Positions 1 to 8,599 of a DNA stretch of 64,000 nt are shown here, in pieces. Made by a program: the position numbers and the translations under genes. The stretch is taken from positions 51,520 to 115,519 of the forward strand of contig CAJFNJ010000039.1 in the NCBI GenBank assembly GCA_904394705.1, read 5' to 3'. The notes beneath the pieces are model-generated. The model did not search any database and was not told the DNA's origin. It was given only the letters and a program-made list of their open reading frames with translations. The DNA is from Avimicrobium caecorum (GTDB lineage Bacteria > Bacillota > Clostridia > Oscillospirales > Ruminococcaceae). Position 1 is the stretch's first letter, and each line of letters begins with the position of its first letter.

Positions 1-277
1 CTCCGGCGGCGAACAGCAGCGTGTGGCCCTGGCCCGGGCGCTGGTCAACAATCCGGATCTCATCCTGGCGGACGAGCCCACCGGCAATATCGACCCGGAA
101 CTCTCCTATGAGATCGTGGAACTGCTCACCGAGATCAACAAGGTGGGTACCACCATTGTAATGGTCACCCATGAACATGAACTGGTTGCGCAGTTCGATC
201 ATCGCATCATTCAGATCGAAAAGGGCCGCCTGGTGGCGGATACCGGCAAAATAGGAGGTCACAATGGGAGGAAGTAG
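1..277 (+). CDS. ftsE: Cell-division ABC transporter ATPase FtsE (C-terminal part)
   Basis: Only the last ~91 codons lie in the window (reading frame begins at base 2; the start is outside). The visible part has the ABC signature SGGEQQRVALARA, Walker B and D-loop LILADEPTGNID, and the switch histidine in MVTHEH. FtsE is the cytoplasmic ATPase that drives the FtsX permease to activate a peptidoglycan hydrolase. The stop overlaps the start of ftsX by 14 bases, the usual ftsEX coupling. The identity rests on the ABC motifs plus the adjacent ftsX; the motifs alone would fit any LolD/MacB-type ATPase. Confidence 0.93.
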   Translation, partial: SGGEQQRVALARALVNNPDLILADEPTGNIDPELSYEIVELLTEINKVGTTIVMVTHEHELVAQFDHRIIQIEKGRLVADTGKIGGHNGRK

Positions 278-1181
278 TATCGGGTACCTTCTGCGGGAAG
301 GCGCCCGGAATATCTATGCAAACAAACAGATGTCGGTGGCAGCCATCGGTGTACTGGTGGCCTGTATGCTGCTGATCGGTGCTTCCATTGTGTTCAGCTT
401 CAATGCCAACAGCTTTGTAGGCTATGTGGAAGCACAGAATGAAGTAGTGGTATTCCTCAAGGATAACCTGAGTGACGACCGCATTTCCGAAGTGGAACAG
501 CAGCTGAAAAATACCGAGAATGTATCGGCAGTCCGGTTCATCAGCAAGGAAGAGGGTCTGGACAGCTGGGTACAGTCCATGAGCGGTGTGGCTGAAAACA
601 GCGAGGAGCTGTTTGCCCCCCTCTATGAGGACAATATCATGCCCGATTCCTTCAGCGTGACCATCCGGGATCTTTCCCAGCTGGACGCCACTGTGCAGGT
701 GCTGTCCGATTACGATGATGTGGACTATGTCCGGGCGCCGGAACAGGTGGCCCAGACCATCACCATCATCAAGCATGCTGTCAACCTGGGCGGCGCAGCC
801 ATTGTGCTGCTGCTCATCGGCGTGGCATCGATGATCATTGCCAACACCATCAAGATCACCGTATTCAACCGCCGCAAGGAAATCAGCATTATGAAGTATG
901 TGGGCGCAACGGATATGTTTATCCGCCTGCCCTTTATTGTGGAAGGGCTTCTGCTCGGACTGCTCTCCGCTTCGGTGGCCTTCCTGCTGATCTGGGGGCT
1001 CTATTCCCTGCTGGTACACTGGCTGGCAGGCGAGGGTGTGGGCTGGCTGACCTTCCTCACCGAGAACCTGGTGCCCTTCGGCTCTATGGCACTGCCGCTC
1101 ATGGGCTGCTTCCTGTTTGTGGGAGTTGCCATCGGCACCTTGGGCAGCATAATCTTTGTGCGTAAATACCTGAAAGTATAA
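264..1181 (+). CDS. ftsX: Cell-division ABC transporter permease FtsX
   Basis: A 305-aa membrane protein with the FtsX plan: one N-terminal membrane segment (about residues 23-45), a large extracellular domain (about 50-170), then three membrane segments (about 175-198, 225-250, 272-298). The cytoplasmic stretch FNRRKEISIMKYVGAT between the second and third segments is the typical FtsX coupling loop. The ATG at 264 follows an AGGAGG site inside the end of ftsE. In Firmicutes FtsEX activates a CwlO/PcsB-type hydrolase through the extracellular domain; the coiled-coil M23 protein directly downstream is the obvious partner here (inference from context). Confidence 0.95.
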   Translation: MGGSSIGYLLREGARNIYANKQMSVAAIGVLVACMLLIGASIVFSFNANSFVGYVEAQNEVVVFLKDNLSDDRISEVEQQLKNTENVSAVRFISKEEGLDSWVQSMSGVAENSEELFAPLYEDNIMPDSFSVTIRDLSQLDATVQVLSDYDDVDYVRAPEQVAQTITIIKHAVNLGGAAIVLLLIGVASMIIANTIKITVFNRRKEISIMKYVGATDMFIRLPFIVEGLLLGLLSASVAFLLIWGLYSLLVHWLAGEGVGWLTFLTENLVPFGSMALPLMGCFLFVGVAIGTLGSIIFVRKYLKV

Positions 1182-1227
1182 CGGCGGCCCATCCCCCGGG
1201 GATGGACAGAAAAAGAGGCGATACCCC

Positions 1228-2436
1228 ATGCATCAGACATACAGACGGCTGATCGCGCTGACACTCTGTGCCGGCCTGATCACCACAGCATTCAGTACAC
1301 AGTCGGAGAAGCTCTGGCAGGTGAGCTATGCGGCCACCACCGTAAGCTCGGATGACCAGGCGCAGATCGACGACCTGAACAACCAGTATGAAGAACTGGA
1401 GGAACATCAGAAGGAGATCCAGGCGCAGATCGACGCAGCCAAGAGTGAAAAGGACAAGTATCTGGCAGAGAAGAATCAGCTCAATGGTCAGATTGACAAT
1501 ACCCAGGCGCAGATCAATGTGCTCACCGACAAGATCACCCTGCTGGACAATATGATCGCGGAGAACAACGCAAGCATTGCGGATCTGGAAGAGGAGATCG
1601 ACAAGGATTATGAGATCTTCCGTCAGCGGGCCCGGGCTTCCTATATGTCCGGGGACAGCAGCACCATCAGCCTGCTGCTGGGTGCTGACAGCTTTTCCGA
1701 CTTCCTGATGAAGGCGGACATCACCGCCCGGGTAGCGGAAAATGACCGGGAGATCATTGCCGGCCTGGAAGCCAACATTGCGGAGCTGGAAAAGCTCCAG
1801 GAGGAAAATGAGGCCAACAAGGCGGATCTCAACGAGTCCAAGGGTACCCTGGACGAGAAGAAGCAGCAGCTCAATGGTCAGGTGAGCCAGATCCAGGGAC
1901 AGATCGAGGATATCGATGCCCTGCAGAAGCAGTATGAGGCCAACAAGGCAGAGATCGATAAGATGATGGCGCAGGTACAGAGCGAAATCAACGACATCTA
2001 TGCCTCCTATGAGTCCCAGGGCGAATATACCGGCGGCGTCATGACCTGGCCTGTACCCGGTTACACCGGCATCACCAGTTACTATGGCTGGCGCTTCAAC
2101 AACACCGACTTCCACACCGGCATTGATATTTCCGGCTCCAATATCTATGGACAGAATATCGTGGCGGCAGCGGACGGCGTTGTCATCAAGGCCCAGGAGA
2201 CCTATGTCCAGGGCGTAGGCTATGGACGGTACCTCATCATCGACCATGGCGGCAATATCTCCACGCTGTATGGTCACACCAGCCAGCTGCTGGTATCCGA
2301 GGGCGATCATGTCACCCGCGGACAGGCCATTGCCAAGGTGGGTTCCACCGGCTGGAGTACCGGCCCGCATCTGCACTTCGAGGTGCGTGAAAACGGTACC
2401 GCTGTCAATCCGCTCAGCGGCTATCTCAAGCCCTGA
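1228..2436 (+). CDS. Secreted coiled-coil M23 peptidoglycan hydrolase (EnvC/CwlO-like)
   Basis: A 402-aa exported protein: an N-terminal signal segment (about 1-28), a long coiled coil rich in Gln, Glu, Lys and Ala (about 45-255), then an M23/LytM domain (about 275-400). The zinc and catalytic motifs of active M23 enzymes are present: FHTGIDIS (HxxxD), YGHTSQ and HLHFEV. Coiled coil plus catalytic domain is the build of hydrolases or hydrolase activators held inactive until FtsEX moves the coiled coil. Intact zinc ligands suggest it is itself an endopeptidase. It follows ftsX by 46 bases, so it is probably co-transcribed with its regulator. Confidence 0.92.
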   Translation: MHQTYRRLIALTLCAGLITTAFSTQSEKLWQVSYAATTVSSDDQAQIDDLNNQYEELEEHQKEIQAQIDAAKSEKDKYLAEKNQLNGQIDNTQAQINVLTDKITLLDNMIAENNASIADLEEEIDKDYEIFRQRARASYMSGDSSTISLLLGADSFSDFLMKADITARVAENDREIIAGLEANIAELEKLQEENEANKADLNESKGTLDEKKQQLNGQVSQIQGQIEDIDALQKQYEANKAEIDKMMAQVQSEINDIYASYESQGEYTGGVMTWPVPGYTGITSYYGWRFNNTDFHTGIDISGSNIYGQNIVAAADGVVIKAQETYVQGVGYGRYLIIDHGGNISTLYGHTSQLLVSEGDHVTRGQAIAKVGSTGWSTGPHLHFEVRENGTAVNPLSGYLKP

Positions 2437-2459
2437 TCACACAGAACAGCATGTTCAGA

Positions 2460-2500
2460 CAGGCTGCGGCTTTCCCCGTGGGAGGCGGCAGCCTGTTTTT
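2460..2500 (+). terminator. Intrinsic terminator after the ftsEX-hydrolase unit
   Basis: Perfect 8-bp stem CAGGCTGC / GCAGCCTG with a ~20-base loop, followed by TTTTT. It closes the ftsE-ftsX-hydrolase unit. Confidence 0.8.
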
Positions 2501-2575
2501 CATGGGAAAATCCCGGGTGTTCACAGAATTTTTACCTTCGGGGCACAGATTCTGTCCCCAAGGCTGTGGAAACTG

Positions 2576-2584
2576 TGTTATACT
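2576..2584 (+). promoter_or_regulatory. Extended -10 promoter for the S41 protease gene
   Basis: TGTTATACT is an extended -10 (TGn plus TATACT). No good -35 hexamer lies 17 bases upstream, which is usual for extended -10 promoters. It sits 56 bases before the protease ATG and just downstream of a terminator. Confidence 0.55.
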
Positions 2585-2640
2585 ATACCGGTAGATCTCT
2601 GCCGTCCCATGCGGCAGAACCAGAGGCAGGAGTTGAATCA

Positions 2641-3987
2641 ATGAACAGAAAAATTTCACTGGGCGTCACCATTGCGCTGATGTCCCTGGCAGCGGCAGTA
2701 GCCATTGTCATTACGGCAGGCTACTCCATGTACGACTTCAACGGCCGGATGCAAAGCCTGCGGGAAAGTGAAGTCATGTACAGCAAACTCAATGAGATCG
2801 ACGGATATGTCCGTCAGAACTTTTATGGGGATATTGATGAGGAAGAACTGATGAATGCCGTAGCCAAGGGCTATGTCAGCGGCCTGGGCGACAAGTATGC
2901 CCGGTATATGACCCCCGAGGAATATCAGGCACAGATGGAAGCCTATGAGAGCCAGAAGGCCTCCATCGGCGTTAGTGTTGTCATGGACCCCAGCGGTTAT
3001 ATGAAGGTCATCGAGGTCTTTGCCGATTCCCCGGCAGAGGAAGCCGGCATTGAAGTGGGCGACCTCATCGTGGAAGTGGAAGGCACCATGGTCACTGCCG
3101 ATAACTATTCGGAACTGAGCACCTCCATGGGCGGCGAGGAAGGCTCCACCCTGAATCTGGTGGTCCGCCGGGACAGCCAGGACGATGATGTGGAGATCGT
3201 CCGCCGGAATATCGAAGTGCCCATGGTCACCTGGGAACAGTACGGCGATGTGGGCTACATCAAGATCAAGGAGTTCCACAACAATACTCCTGCCCAGTTC
3301 AATACCGCCCTCAAGCAGGTCACCGGCAATGGCGTCAAGGCGCTGATCTTCGATGTCCGCAACAACCCCGGCGGCACCATTGACTCGGTGGTGGATATGC
3401 TGGATACCCTGCTGCCCGAAGGCGATCTGGTATCGGCTACCTATCACGACGGTCATACTGAGGTGCTGGGCACCAGTGACGCCGATGAGGTGAATCTCCC
3501 CATGGTGGTAATCACCAACGAGAATACCGCCAGTGCGGCAGAGCTGTTTGCCCAGGCCATCAAGGATTACAACAAGGGCCGTACCGTAGGCACCCAGACC
3601 TATGGCAAGGGTGTAATGCAGACCATCTACCCCCTGAGCGACGGCGGCGCCCTGAGCATCACCGTAGCCAAGTACAATCCCCCCAAGAGCGAGAACTTCG
3701 ACGGGGTAGGCGTCAAGCCGGATTACGCGGTACAGCTCACAGCGGAACAGCAGCGCAACTTCTATGAGCTGGACGAGGAGACCGATCCCCAGTTGAAGAA
3801 GGCACTGGAGCTGGCGGAAGCGGTGATCAAGACCGGCGGCTTTGACGGCCTGAGCGAGATCCCTGAGAGCAGCCCGGAGGAGGAGACCGAGGAGGATACC
3901 TCCAGCGAAGAGGAGACCGCTTCGGAGGAGACTTCGTCGGAGGAGGAGAGCAGCGAAGAGAGCTCTTCCGAGGACGAAGCTGCATAA
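2641..3987 (+). CDS. Carboxy-terminal processing protease, S41 family (CtpA/CtpB-like)
   Basis: A 448-aa membrane-anchored serine protease starting at ATG 2641, with AGGAG eight bases upstream; an upstream in-frame ATG at 2566 lies on the promoter and is rejected. One N-terminal membrane segment (about 8-30), a PDZ domain (about 95-165), then the S41 core with nucleophile Ser in ENTASAAEL (about 297) and general-base Lys in TYGKGVM (about 323). Such proteases act outside the membrane, in sporulation signalling (CtpB) or envelope protein trimming. The last ~45 residues are an unusual low-complexity Glu/Ser tail. It has its own promoter and terminator. Confidence 0.93.
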   Translation: MNRKISLGVTIALMSLAAAVAIVITAGYSMYDFNGRMQSLRESEVMYSKLNEIDGYVRQNFYGDIDEEELMNAVAKGYVSGLGDKYARYMTPEEYQAQMEAYESQKASIGVSVVMDPSGYMKVIEVFADSPAEEAGIEVGDLIVEVEGTMVTADNYSELSTSMGGEEGSTLNLVVRRDSQDDDVEIVRRNIEVPMVTWEQYGDVGYIKIKEFHNNTPAQFNTALKQVTGNGVKALIFDVRNNPGGTIDSVVDMLDTLLPEGDLVSATYHDGHTEVLGTSDADEVNLPMVVITNENTASAAELFAQAIKDYNKGRTVGTQTYGKGVMQTIYPLSDGGALSITVAKYNPPKSENFDGVGVKPDYAVQLTAEQQRNFYELDEETDPQLKKALELAEAVIKTGGFDGLSEIPESSPEEETEEDTSSEEETASEETSSEEESSEESSSEDEAA

Positions 3988-4017
3988 GCTCCAACTGAAT
4001 ACCAAGGGAAAATCCCA

Positions 4018-4051
4018 CAGGCGGCAGATTCCAGTATCTGCCGCCTGTTTT
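4018..4051 (+). terminator. Intrinsic terminator after the S41 protease gene
   Basis: Perfect 12-bp stem CAGGCGGCAGAT / ATCTGCCGCCTG, 6-base loop, then TTTT. Confidence 0.85.
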
Positions 4052-4096
4052 ACCAAAATAAATCACCGGGAAGAGCGGATCAGACAGCTTTCGCAC

Positions 4097-4125
4097 TTGA
4101 CACCGGGGACTGATTTTACTATAAT
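4097..4125 (+). promoter_or_regulatory. Consensus sigma-A promoter of greA
   Basis: TTGACA (4097-4102), 17-base spacer, TATAAT (4120-4125): an exact match at both hexamers and in spacing, which predicts strong constitutive transcription of greA. Confidence 0.9.
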
Positions 4126-4190
4126 ACTGATATTATGCGTCGCAGGACGCACATTTGTTTGACTGAACTGCACCAGAAAGGGTGATTGCT

Positions 4191-4661
4191 TTGGATAAGA
4201 TTTTGATGACACAGGAGGGCTTTGACAAGCTCCAGGAAGAACTGCATCAGCTGCGCACCACTGGTCGTGCGGAAGTATCCGAGAAGATCCGTATAGCCCG
4301 TGGATTCGGTGACCTGTCCGAGAACAGTGAGTATGATGAGGCCAAGAATGACCAGGCTGTCATGGAAGCCCGCATCGCACAGCTGGAGGAACAGCTCAAG
4401 CATGTGGAGATCATCGACCATGATGATATTGCCACCGATGCTGTATCGGTTGGTTCGCTGGTCAAGATCCTGGATGTGGAATACGGCGATGAGATGACCT
4501 ATCGCATTGTATCGTCCCTGGAATCGGGCGGCGAAGGAGAAACCATCACCGATAAGTCGCCGGTAGGCCAGGCTCTGCTGGGCCATAAGGTGGGCGAAGT
4601 GGTAGAGGTTCAGGCTCCGGCTGGCGTGATCAGCTTCAAGATCCTGGAAATCTCCCGGTAA
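4191..4661 (+). CDS. greA: Transcription elongation factor GreA
   Basis: Cytosolic factor that enters the RNA polymerase secondary channel and stimulates cleavage of backtracked transcripts. The 156-aa product has the N-terminal coiled coil with the acidic tip in GDLSENSEYDEAK and the C-terminal FKBP-like domain with the SPVGQALLGHKVGE motif. I place the start at TTG 4191 because AGAAAGGG (4175-4182) is eight bases upstream; the in-frame GTG at 4182 overlaps that site. It has a perfect consensus promoter and its own terminator. Confidence 0.95.
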   Translation: MDKILMTQEGFDKLQEELHQLRTTGRAEVSEKIRIARGFGDLSENSEYDEAKNDQAVMEARIAQLEEQLKHVEIIDHDDIATDAVSVGSLVKILDVEYGDEMTYRIVSSLESGGEGETITDKSPVGQALLGHKVGEVVEVQAPAGVISFKILEISR

Positions 4662-4679
4662 AGAACAGTGTTTTGACAG

Positions 4680-4704
4680 ATGCGGACAGAAATGTCCGCA
4701 TTTT
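4680..4704 (+). terminator. Intrinsic terminator after greA
   Basis: Perfect 9-bp stem ATGCGGACA / TGTCCGCAT with a GAAA loop, then TTTT. Confidence 0.8.
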
Positions 4705-4737
4705 GTGTTTCTATGGGAAAAAGTCAAATTCCGCCGC

Positions 4738-4765
4738 TGGACAAACGGCTAAAACATGATAAAAT
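4738..4765 (+). promoter_or_regulatory. Probable lysS promoter
   Basis: TGGACA (4738-4743), 16-base spacer, TAAAAT (4760-4765), 38 bases before the lysS ATG and after the greA terminator. One mismatch in each hexamer. Confidence 0.55.
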
Positions 4766-4803
4766 AAAAAGGTAACGTTAATTATACAGGGAGTGTAAAA
4801 TAG

Positions 4804-6774
4804 ATGAGTGAACGGAACAATACCCCCGTACAGGAGGAAGTTCAGACCGGCGAGAGCCTTTCGGAACTGCTCCAGATCCGACGGAACAAGCTCAATGAAC
4901 TGATGGAATCGGGTCAGAATCCCTATGAGATCACCCGTTTTGATGTAGATGCCCATGCCAAGGAAATTGTGGATGGCTTTGACAATGGCTTTGAGGGCCG
5001 TCATGTATCCATTGCCGGCCGTATTATGAGCTGGCGTGATATGGGCAAGGCCAACTTCATCGACCTGCAGGATGGCAGCGGCCGCATCCAGATCTATGTA
5101 AAAATCAATGAGATCGGCGAGGAAGCCTTCCGTCAGTTCGGCAAGTGGGACCTGGGCGACATCATCGGCGTGGAAGGCGAAGTATTCCGCACCCGCCGGG
5201 GTGAGATCTCGGTGAAGGCTGAAAAGCTGACCCTGCTCTCCAAGAGCCTGCGTCCGCTGCCGGAAAAGTGGCATGGCCTCAAGGACACCGATGCCCGGTA
5301 CCGTCAGCGCTATCTGGACCTGATGGTGAACCCCGATGTGAAGAAGACCTTCATCACCCGTTCCAAGTTCATCAAGTTCATGCGCAGCTATCTGGACGAT
5401 ATGGGCTATATCGAAGTGGAAACCCCGGTGCTCAATACCATTGCCGGCGGTGCCGCTGCCCGTCCGTTCATCACCCATCACAATACGCTGGACATTGATA
5501 TGTATATGCGCATCGCCACCGAGCTGCCGCTGAAGCGTCTGATCGTGGGCGGTATGGAGCGCGTCTATGAGATCGGACGTATCTTCCGCAATGAGGGCAT
5601 GGACCCCAAGCACAACCCCGAATTCACCACGGTGGAGCTCTACCAGGCCTACACTGATTTCCATGGCATGATGGATATTGCCGAGGGCATTCTCTCGGGC
5701 GCTGCCAAGGAGATCCTGGGCACCTATGAGATCCAGTGGCAGGGCGAGACCATCGACCTGACCCCCGGCTGGCGCCGTCTGACCATGGTAGAGGCTGTAC
5801 GGGAGTATGTGGGCATTGACTTTGATGCCATCACCGACGATGCTGAAGCAGTGGCTGCTGCCAAGGCTGTGGGCGTGGAGCTGGCTGAAACTGCCGACAA
5901 GACCTGGGGCAACGCACTCTATGCCTGCTTCGATCAGAAGGTGGAGGAGAAGCTGATCCAGCCGACCTTCATCACCATGTATCCGGTGGAGGTATCCCCG
6001 CTGACCAAGCGCAGCCCCAAGGACCCCCGCCTGACCGAGCGGTTCGAGCTGTTTGTCTGCCACAGCGAGCTGGCAAACGCCTATTCCGAGCTCAACGATC
6101 CCATCGATCAGCGTCAGCGGTTTGAAAAGCAGGTGGAACTGCGTGACCGCGGCGATGATGAAACTGAAATGCTGGATGAGGACTTCCTCATGGCACTGGA
6201 ATACGCCATGCCGCCCACGGGTGGTATGGGCATGGGCATCGACCGTGCAGTCATGATGCTCACCAACTCGGATACAATCCGGGAAGTAATTCTGTTCCCC
6301 ACCATGAAGCCGCTGGGCACCGGTGACCGCCGGGAGGAAAAGGCAGCGGCTGCCGCTCCGGCTGCGGTTCCCATGAAGGAAGCAGTAACAGAGCCGGTGG
6401 ACTTCTCCAAGGTGGAGATCGAGCCGCTGTTCCAGGATATGATCGACTACGAGACCTTTGCCAAGTCGGATTACCGGGTTGTGAAGGTCAAGGCCTGTGA
6501 GGCAGTGCCCAAGAGCAAGAAGCTGCTCAAGTTCGTGCTGGACGATGGCTCGGGTGAGGATCGTGTGATCCTCAGCGGCATCCATGAGTACTATGAGCCG
6601 GAGGAGCTGGTGGGCAAGACCCTGATTGCCATTACCAACCTGCTGCCCCGGAAGATGATGGGCATCGACTCCTGCGGCATGCTCATCAGCGCCGTACACA
6701 GTGAGGACGGCAAGGAAGGGCTCAATCTGCTGATGGTGGACGACCGCATCCCCGCCGGCGCCAAGCTCTATTGA
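4804..6774 (+). CDS. lysS: Lysyl-tRNA synthetase (class II) with C-terminal tRNA-binding domain
   Basis: Charges tRNA-Lys in the cytosol. The 656-aa protein has an N-terminal OB-fold anticodon-binding domain (about 60-160) and the class II core, with motif 2 FRNEGMDPKHNPEFTTVE (about 260) and motif 3 in GGMGMGIDRAVMML (about 472). A usual bacterial LysRS ends near residue 500. Here an Ala-rich linker (about 510-525) leads into an extra OB domain (about 540-656) that resembles the MetRS C-terminal/Trbp111 tRNA-binding module, including DYRVVKVKACEAVPKSKKL and LLPRKMMGIDSCGML. The extra module probably strengthens tRNA binding or dimerisation (inference). Confidence 0.95.
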   Translation: MSERNNTPVQEEVQTGESLSELLQIRRNKLNELMESGQNPYEITRFDVDAHAKEIVDGFDNGFEGRHVSIAGRIMSWRDMGKANFIDLQDGSGRIQIYVKINEIGEEAFRQFGKWDLGDIIGVEGEVFRTRRGEISVKAEKLTLLSKSLRPLPEKWHGLKDTDARYRQRYLDLMVNPDVKKTFITRSKFIKFMRSYLDDMGYIEVETPVLNTIAGGAAARPFITHHNTLDIDMYMRIATELPLKRLIVGGMERVYEIGRIFRNEGMDPKHNPEFTTVELYQAYTDFHGMMDIAEGILSGAAKEILGTYEIQWQGETIDLTPGWRRLTMVEAVREYVGIDFDAITDDAEAVAAAKAVGVELAETADKTWGNALYACFDQKVEEKLIQPTFITMYPVEVSPLTKRSPKDPRLTERFELFVCHSELANAYSELNDPIDQRQRFEKQVELRDRGDDETEMLDEDFLMALEYAMPPTGGMGMGIDRAVMMLTNSDTIREVILFPTMKPLGTGDRREEKAAAAAPAAVPMKEAVTEPVDFSKVEIEPLFQDMIDYETFAKSDYRVVKVKACEAVPKSKKLLKFVLDDGSGEDRVILSGIHEYYEPEELVGKTLIAITNLLPRKMMGIDSCGMLISAVHSEDGKEGLNLLMVDDRIPAGAKLY

Positions 6775-6798
6775 GTGATCCCCTGATATGAACCAATC

Positions 6799-6836
6799 AA
6801 GCGAACCGGAGAGATCCTTCTCCGGTTCGCTTTTTT
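6799..6836 (+). terminator. Intrinsic terminator after lysS
   Basis: 14-bp stem AAGCGAACCGGAGA / TCTCCGGTTCGCTT with a short loop, then a run of T. Confidence 0.88.
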
Positions 6837-6984
6837 GTATGCCGGTAAAAATGTCCGGATTGTGAATGATTCATGGACAGCGATTCACAGGATTCTGGAA
6901 ATGTTCAGCCCCAGGTTACAACTTTTATGCCAGAAAAAGGTATACTGTGTTGTATTGGCTGTATGTGTATAAGGAGTGTTTTTT

Positions 6985-8319
6985 ATGGATTCGCTGTATC
7001 TTGCATTGGGGCTCTTCTTCCTCTATTCCTTCTTCGGATGGCTGGCTGAAGTTGCCTTCTCGGCTGTGAGCCGCAAAAAGTTTGTCAATACCGGTTTCCT
7101 CACCGGCCCGGTCTGTCCCATCTATGGCGTGGGCATCCTGTTTATCCTGCGCTTCCTGGAACCGCTGCGGAATGACCTGTTCTTCCTCTTTGTGGGCAGT
7201 ACCGTAGTTGCCACCGTGCTGGAATATGCCACCAACCGCTTTCTGGAAGGCCTCACCGGTACCAAGTGGTGGGATTACAGCCGGTTCCGCTTCCACTTCG
7301 GCGGCTATGTCTGCCTGCCGTTTTCCGCCTTCTGGGGCGCGGGCGCTGTGGCCATCGTCCGCTGGATCAACCCCCTGGTTGTCCGGCTGGTGCAGCTGAT
7401 CCCCGTTCCCATCGGCCGGGTGATCCTGCTGGGCTGTGTGATCCTGCTCGGCCTGGACCTGCTTGCCACCGCCGGCACTATGGTGCGGATGCGCCGTCAG
7501 TTTGCCCTCACCCCCGAGCAGATGGAGGCCCTGGAACAGGCTGCCAGCCTCCCGAGACGGCTCAGCGAAGCCATCCTCGGACGCATCCAGCGCCGTATGG
7601 AGCGCACCGTTCCCCAGCTCTCCCGGCATGAGGAAGCTGCCCGGGCTTTCCGGGAACACCAGGAAGCTGCCAGCGGCGTCTTTGCCTATGGCTGCGGCTT
7701 CTATAAGCTGGTGTGGCTCTTCGGCATCGGCGCTTTCCTGGGGGACATCATCGAAACCATCTACTGCCATGCCACCGCAGGGGTGTGGATGAGCCGCAGC
7801 AGTGTGCTGTACGGTCCGTTCAGCATCGTGTGGGGACTGGGCGCCGTACTGATGACCGTCATGCTCGAACGCCTCCGCCACCGGGACAGCGTTGCTGTCT
7901 TTCTGGCAGGCACCGTCCTGGGCGGTGTGTATGAATATGTGTGCAGCGTCTTTACCGAAGTGATGTTCGGAACTGTGTTCTGGGATTACAGCGCCTTCAA
8001 ATTCAACCTCGGCGGACGCATCAACCTGCTCTACTGCTTCTTCTGGGGCATGGCGGCAGTGGTGTGGATCAAGGGAGTCTATCCCTTCCTGTCCGACCGC
8101 ATCGAACGCCTTCCCATCCGGCTGGGTCGGGTGCTCACCTGGGTCTTTGTGGTGTTCATGTCGGTGAATATCACCCTGTCCGGCCTGGCTCTGGCCCGGT
8201 ATTCCCAGCGGGCTTCGGGTGTGGATACACCGCCCACTGCCCTGAGTACCTTCCTGGACGAACACTATCCCGATGAGCGGATGCGGCGGGTCTATCCCAA
8301 TGCTGTCCACACCGACTGA
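6985..8319 (+). CDS. Multi-pass membrane protein with duplicated CmpB-like (ABC_trans_CmpB) domain
   Basis: A 444-aa integral membrane protein; ATG 6985 is preceded by AAGGAG ten bases upstream. It contains two related halves. The first (about 1-170) has YSFFGWLAEVAFSAV, then GPVCPIYGVG and WWDYSRFRFHFGGYVCL. The second (about 235-390) has LGDIIETIYCHATAGV, then YGPFSIVWGLG and FWDYSAFKFNLGGRINL. The pattern (polar-faced first helix, GP..YG, a WDYS..F...G loop) matches the family named putative ABC transporter type IV/CmpB, common in gut Clostridia, whose function is unknown to me; no ATPase is adjacent. A TATACT element at 6941-6946 may be its -10. Confidence 0.75.
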   Translation: MDSLYLALGLFFLYSFFGWLAEVAFSAVSRKKFVNTGFLTGPVCPIYGVGILFILRFLEPLRNDLFFLFVGSTVVATVLEYATNRFLEGLTGTKWWDYSRFRFHFGGYVCLPFSAFWGAGAVAIVRWINPLVVRLVQLIPVPIGRVILLGCVILLGLDLLATAGTMVRMRRQFALTPEQMEALEQAASLPRRLSEAILGRIQRRMERTVPQLSRHEEAARAFREHQEAASGVFAYGCGFYKLVWLFGIGAFLGDIIETIYCHATAGVWMSRSSVLYGPFSIVWGLGAVLMTVMLERLRHRDSVAVFLAGTVLGGVYEYVCSVFTEVMFGTVFWDYSAFKFNLGGRINLLYCFFWGMAAVVWIKGVYPFLSDRIERLPIRLGRVLTWVFVVFMSVNITLSGLALARYSQRASGVDTPPTALSTFLDEHYPDERMRRVYPNAVHTD

Positions 8320-8402
8320 CCGCTCCGGCAGATTGCCTTAAAATCTGCTTATTCCGGGACGGAACTTCTATGGAAATTTCGTCCGGAATCCGCAATTTTT
8401 TA

Positions 8403-8431
8403 TAGACAAATGGCGGATGGGAGAGTATAAT
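8403..8431 (+). promoter_or_regulatory. Promoter of the pyrimidine operon
   Basis: TAGACA (8403-8408), 17-base spacer, TATAAT (8426-8431). Transcription would start about seven bases later, just before the PyrR-binding sequence. Confidence 0.75.
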
Positions 8432-8446
8432 AAGGACAAAGCAAAA

Positions 8447-8599
8447 CCTTTAAGTTGGTCCCGTGAGGCTGACAAGGAATCGGCTGCGTCGAATAGAGAA
8501 CAGATCCTGTACGGAACACCGGGGAAGTTTCCCGGGATTCCGGAGTGATTTTGGATAGCTGAAGCCTTATCTGCCATGCGGATAAGGCTTTTTCTTTTT
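8447..8599 (+). promoter_or_regulatory. PyrR-binding attenuator of the pyr operon
   Basis: The transcript leader carries the PyrR anti-antiterminator signature: CCTT, then GTTGGTCCCGTGAGGCTGAC, then AAGG (8447-8477). The core GTCC..GAGGCTGA matches the sites in Bacillus pyr leaders. Downstream lies an intrinsic terminator: AAGCCTTATC (8562-8571) pairs with GATAAGGCTT (8581-8590), then a T-rich run to 8599. In the known mechanism UMP-bound PyrR stabilises this hairpin, lets the terminator form and shuts off the operon. The antiterminator pairing between 8480 and 8560 was not resolved by eye. Confidence 0.88.

Noticed and set aside
4662..4803. T-box leader before lysS (also considered before trpS and gltX)
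   Set aside because: The gaps are short and lack the T-box AGGGTGG/TGGNACCGCG sequence; plain promoters explain them.
8351..8389. Terminator hairpin ATTCCGGGACGGAA / TTTCGTCCGGAAT before the pyr promoter
   Set aside because: The stem is imperfect and the T-run begins six bases after it, so I do not list it as a supported terminator.
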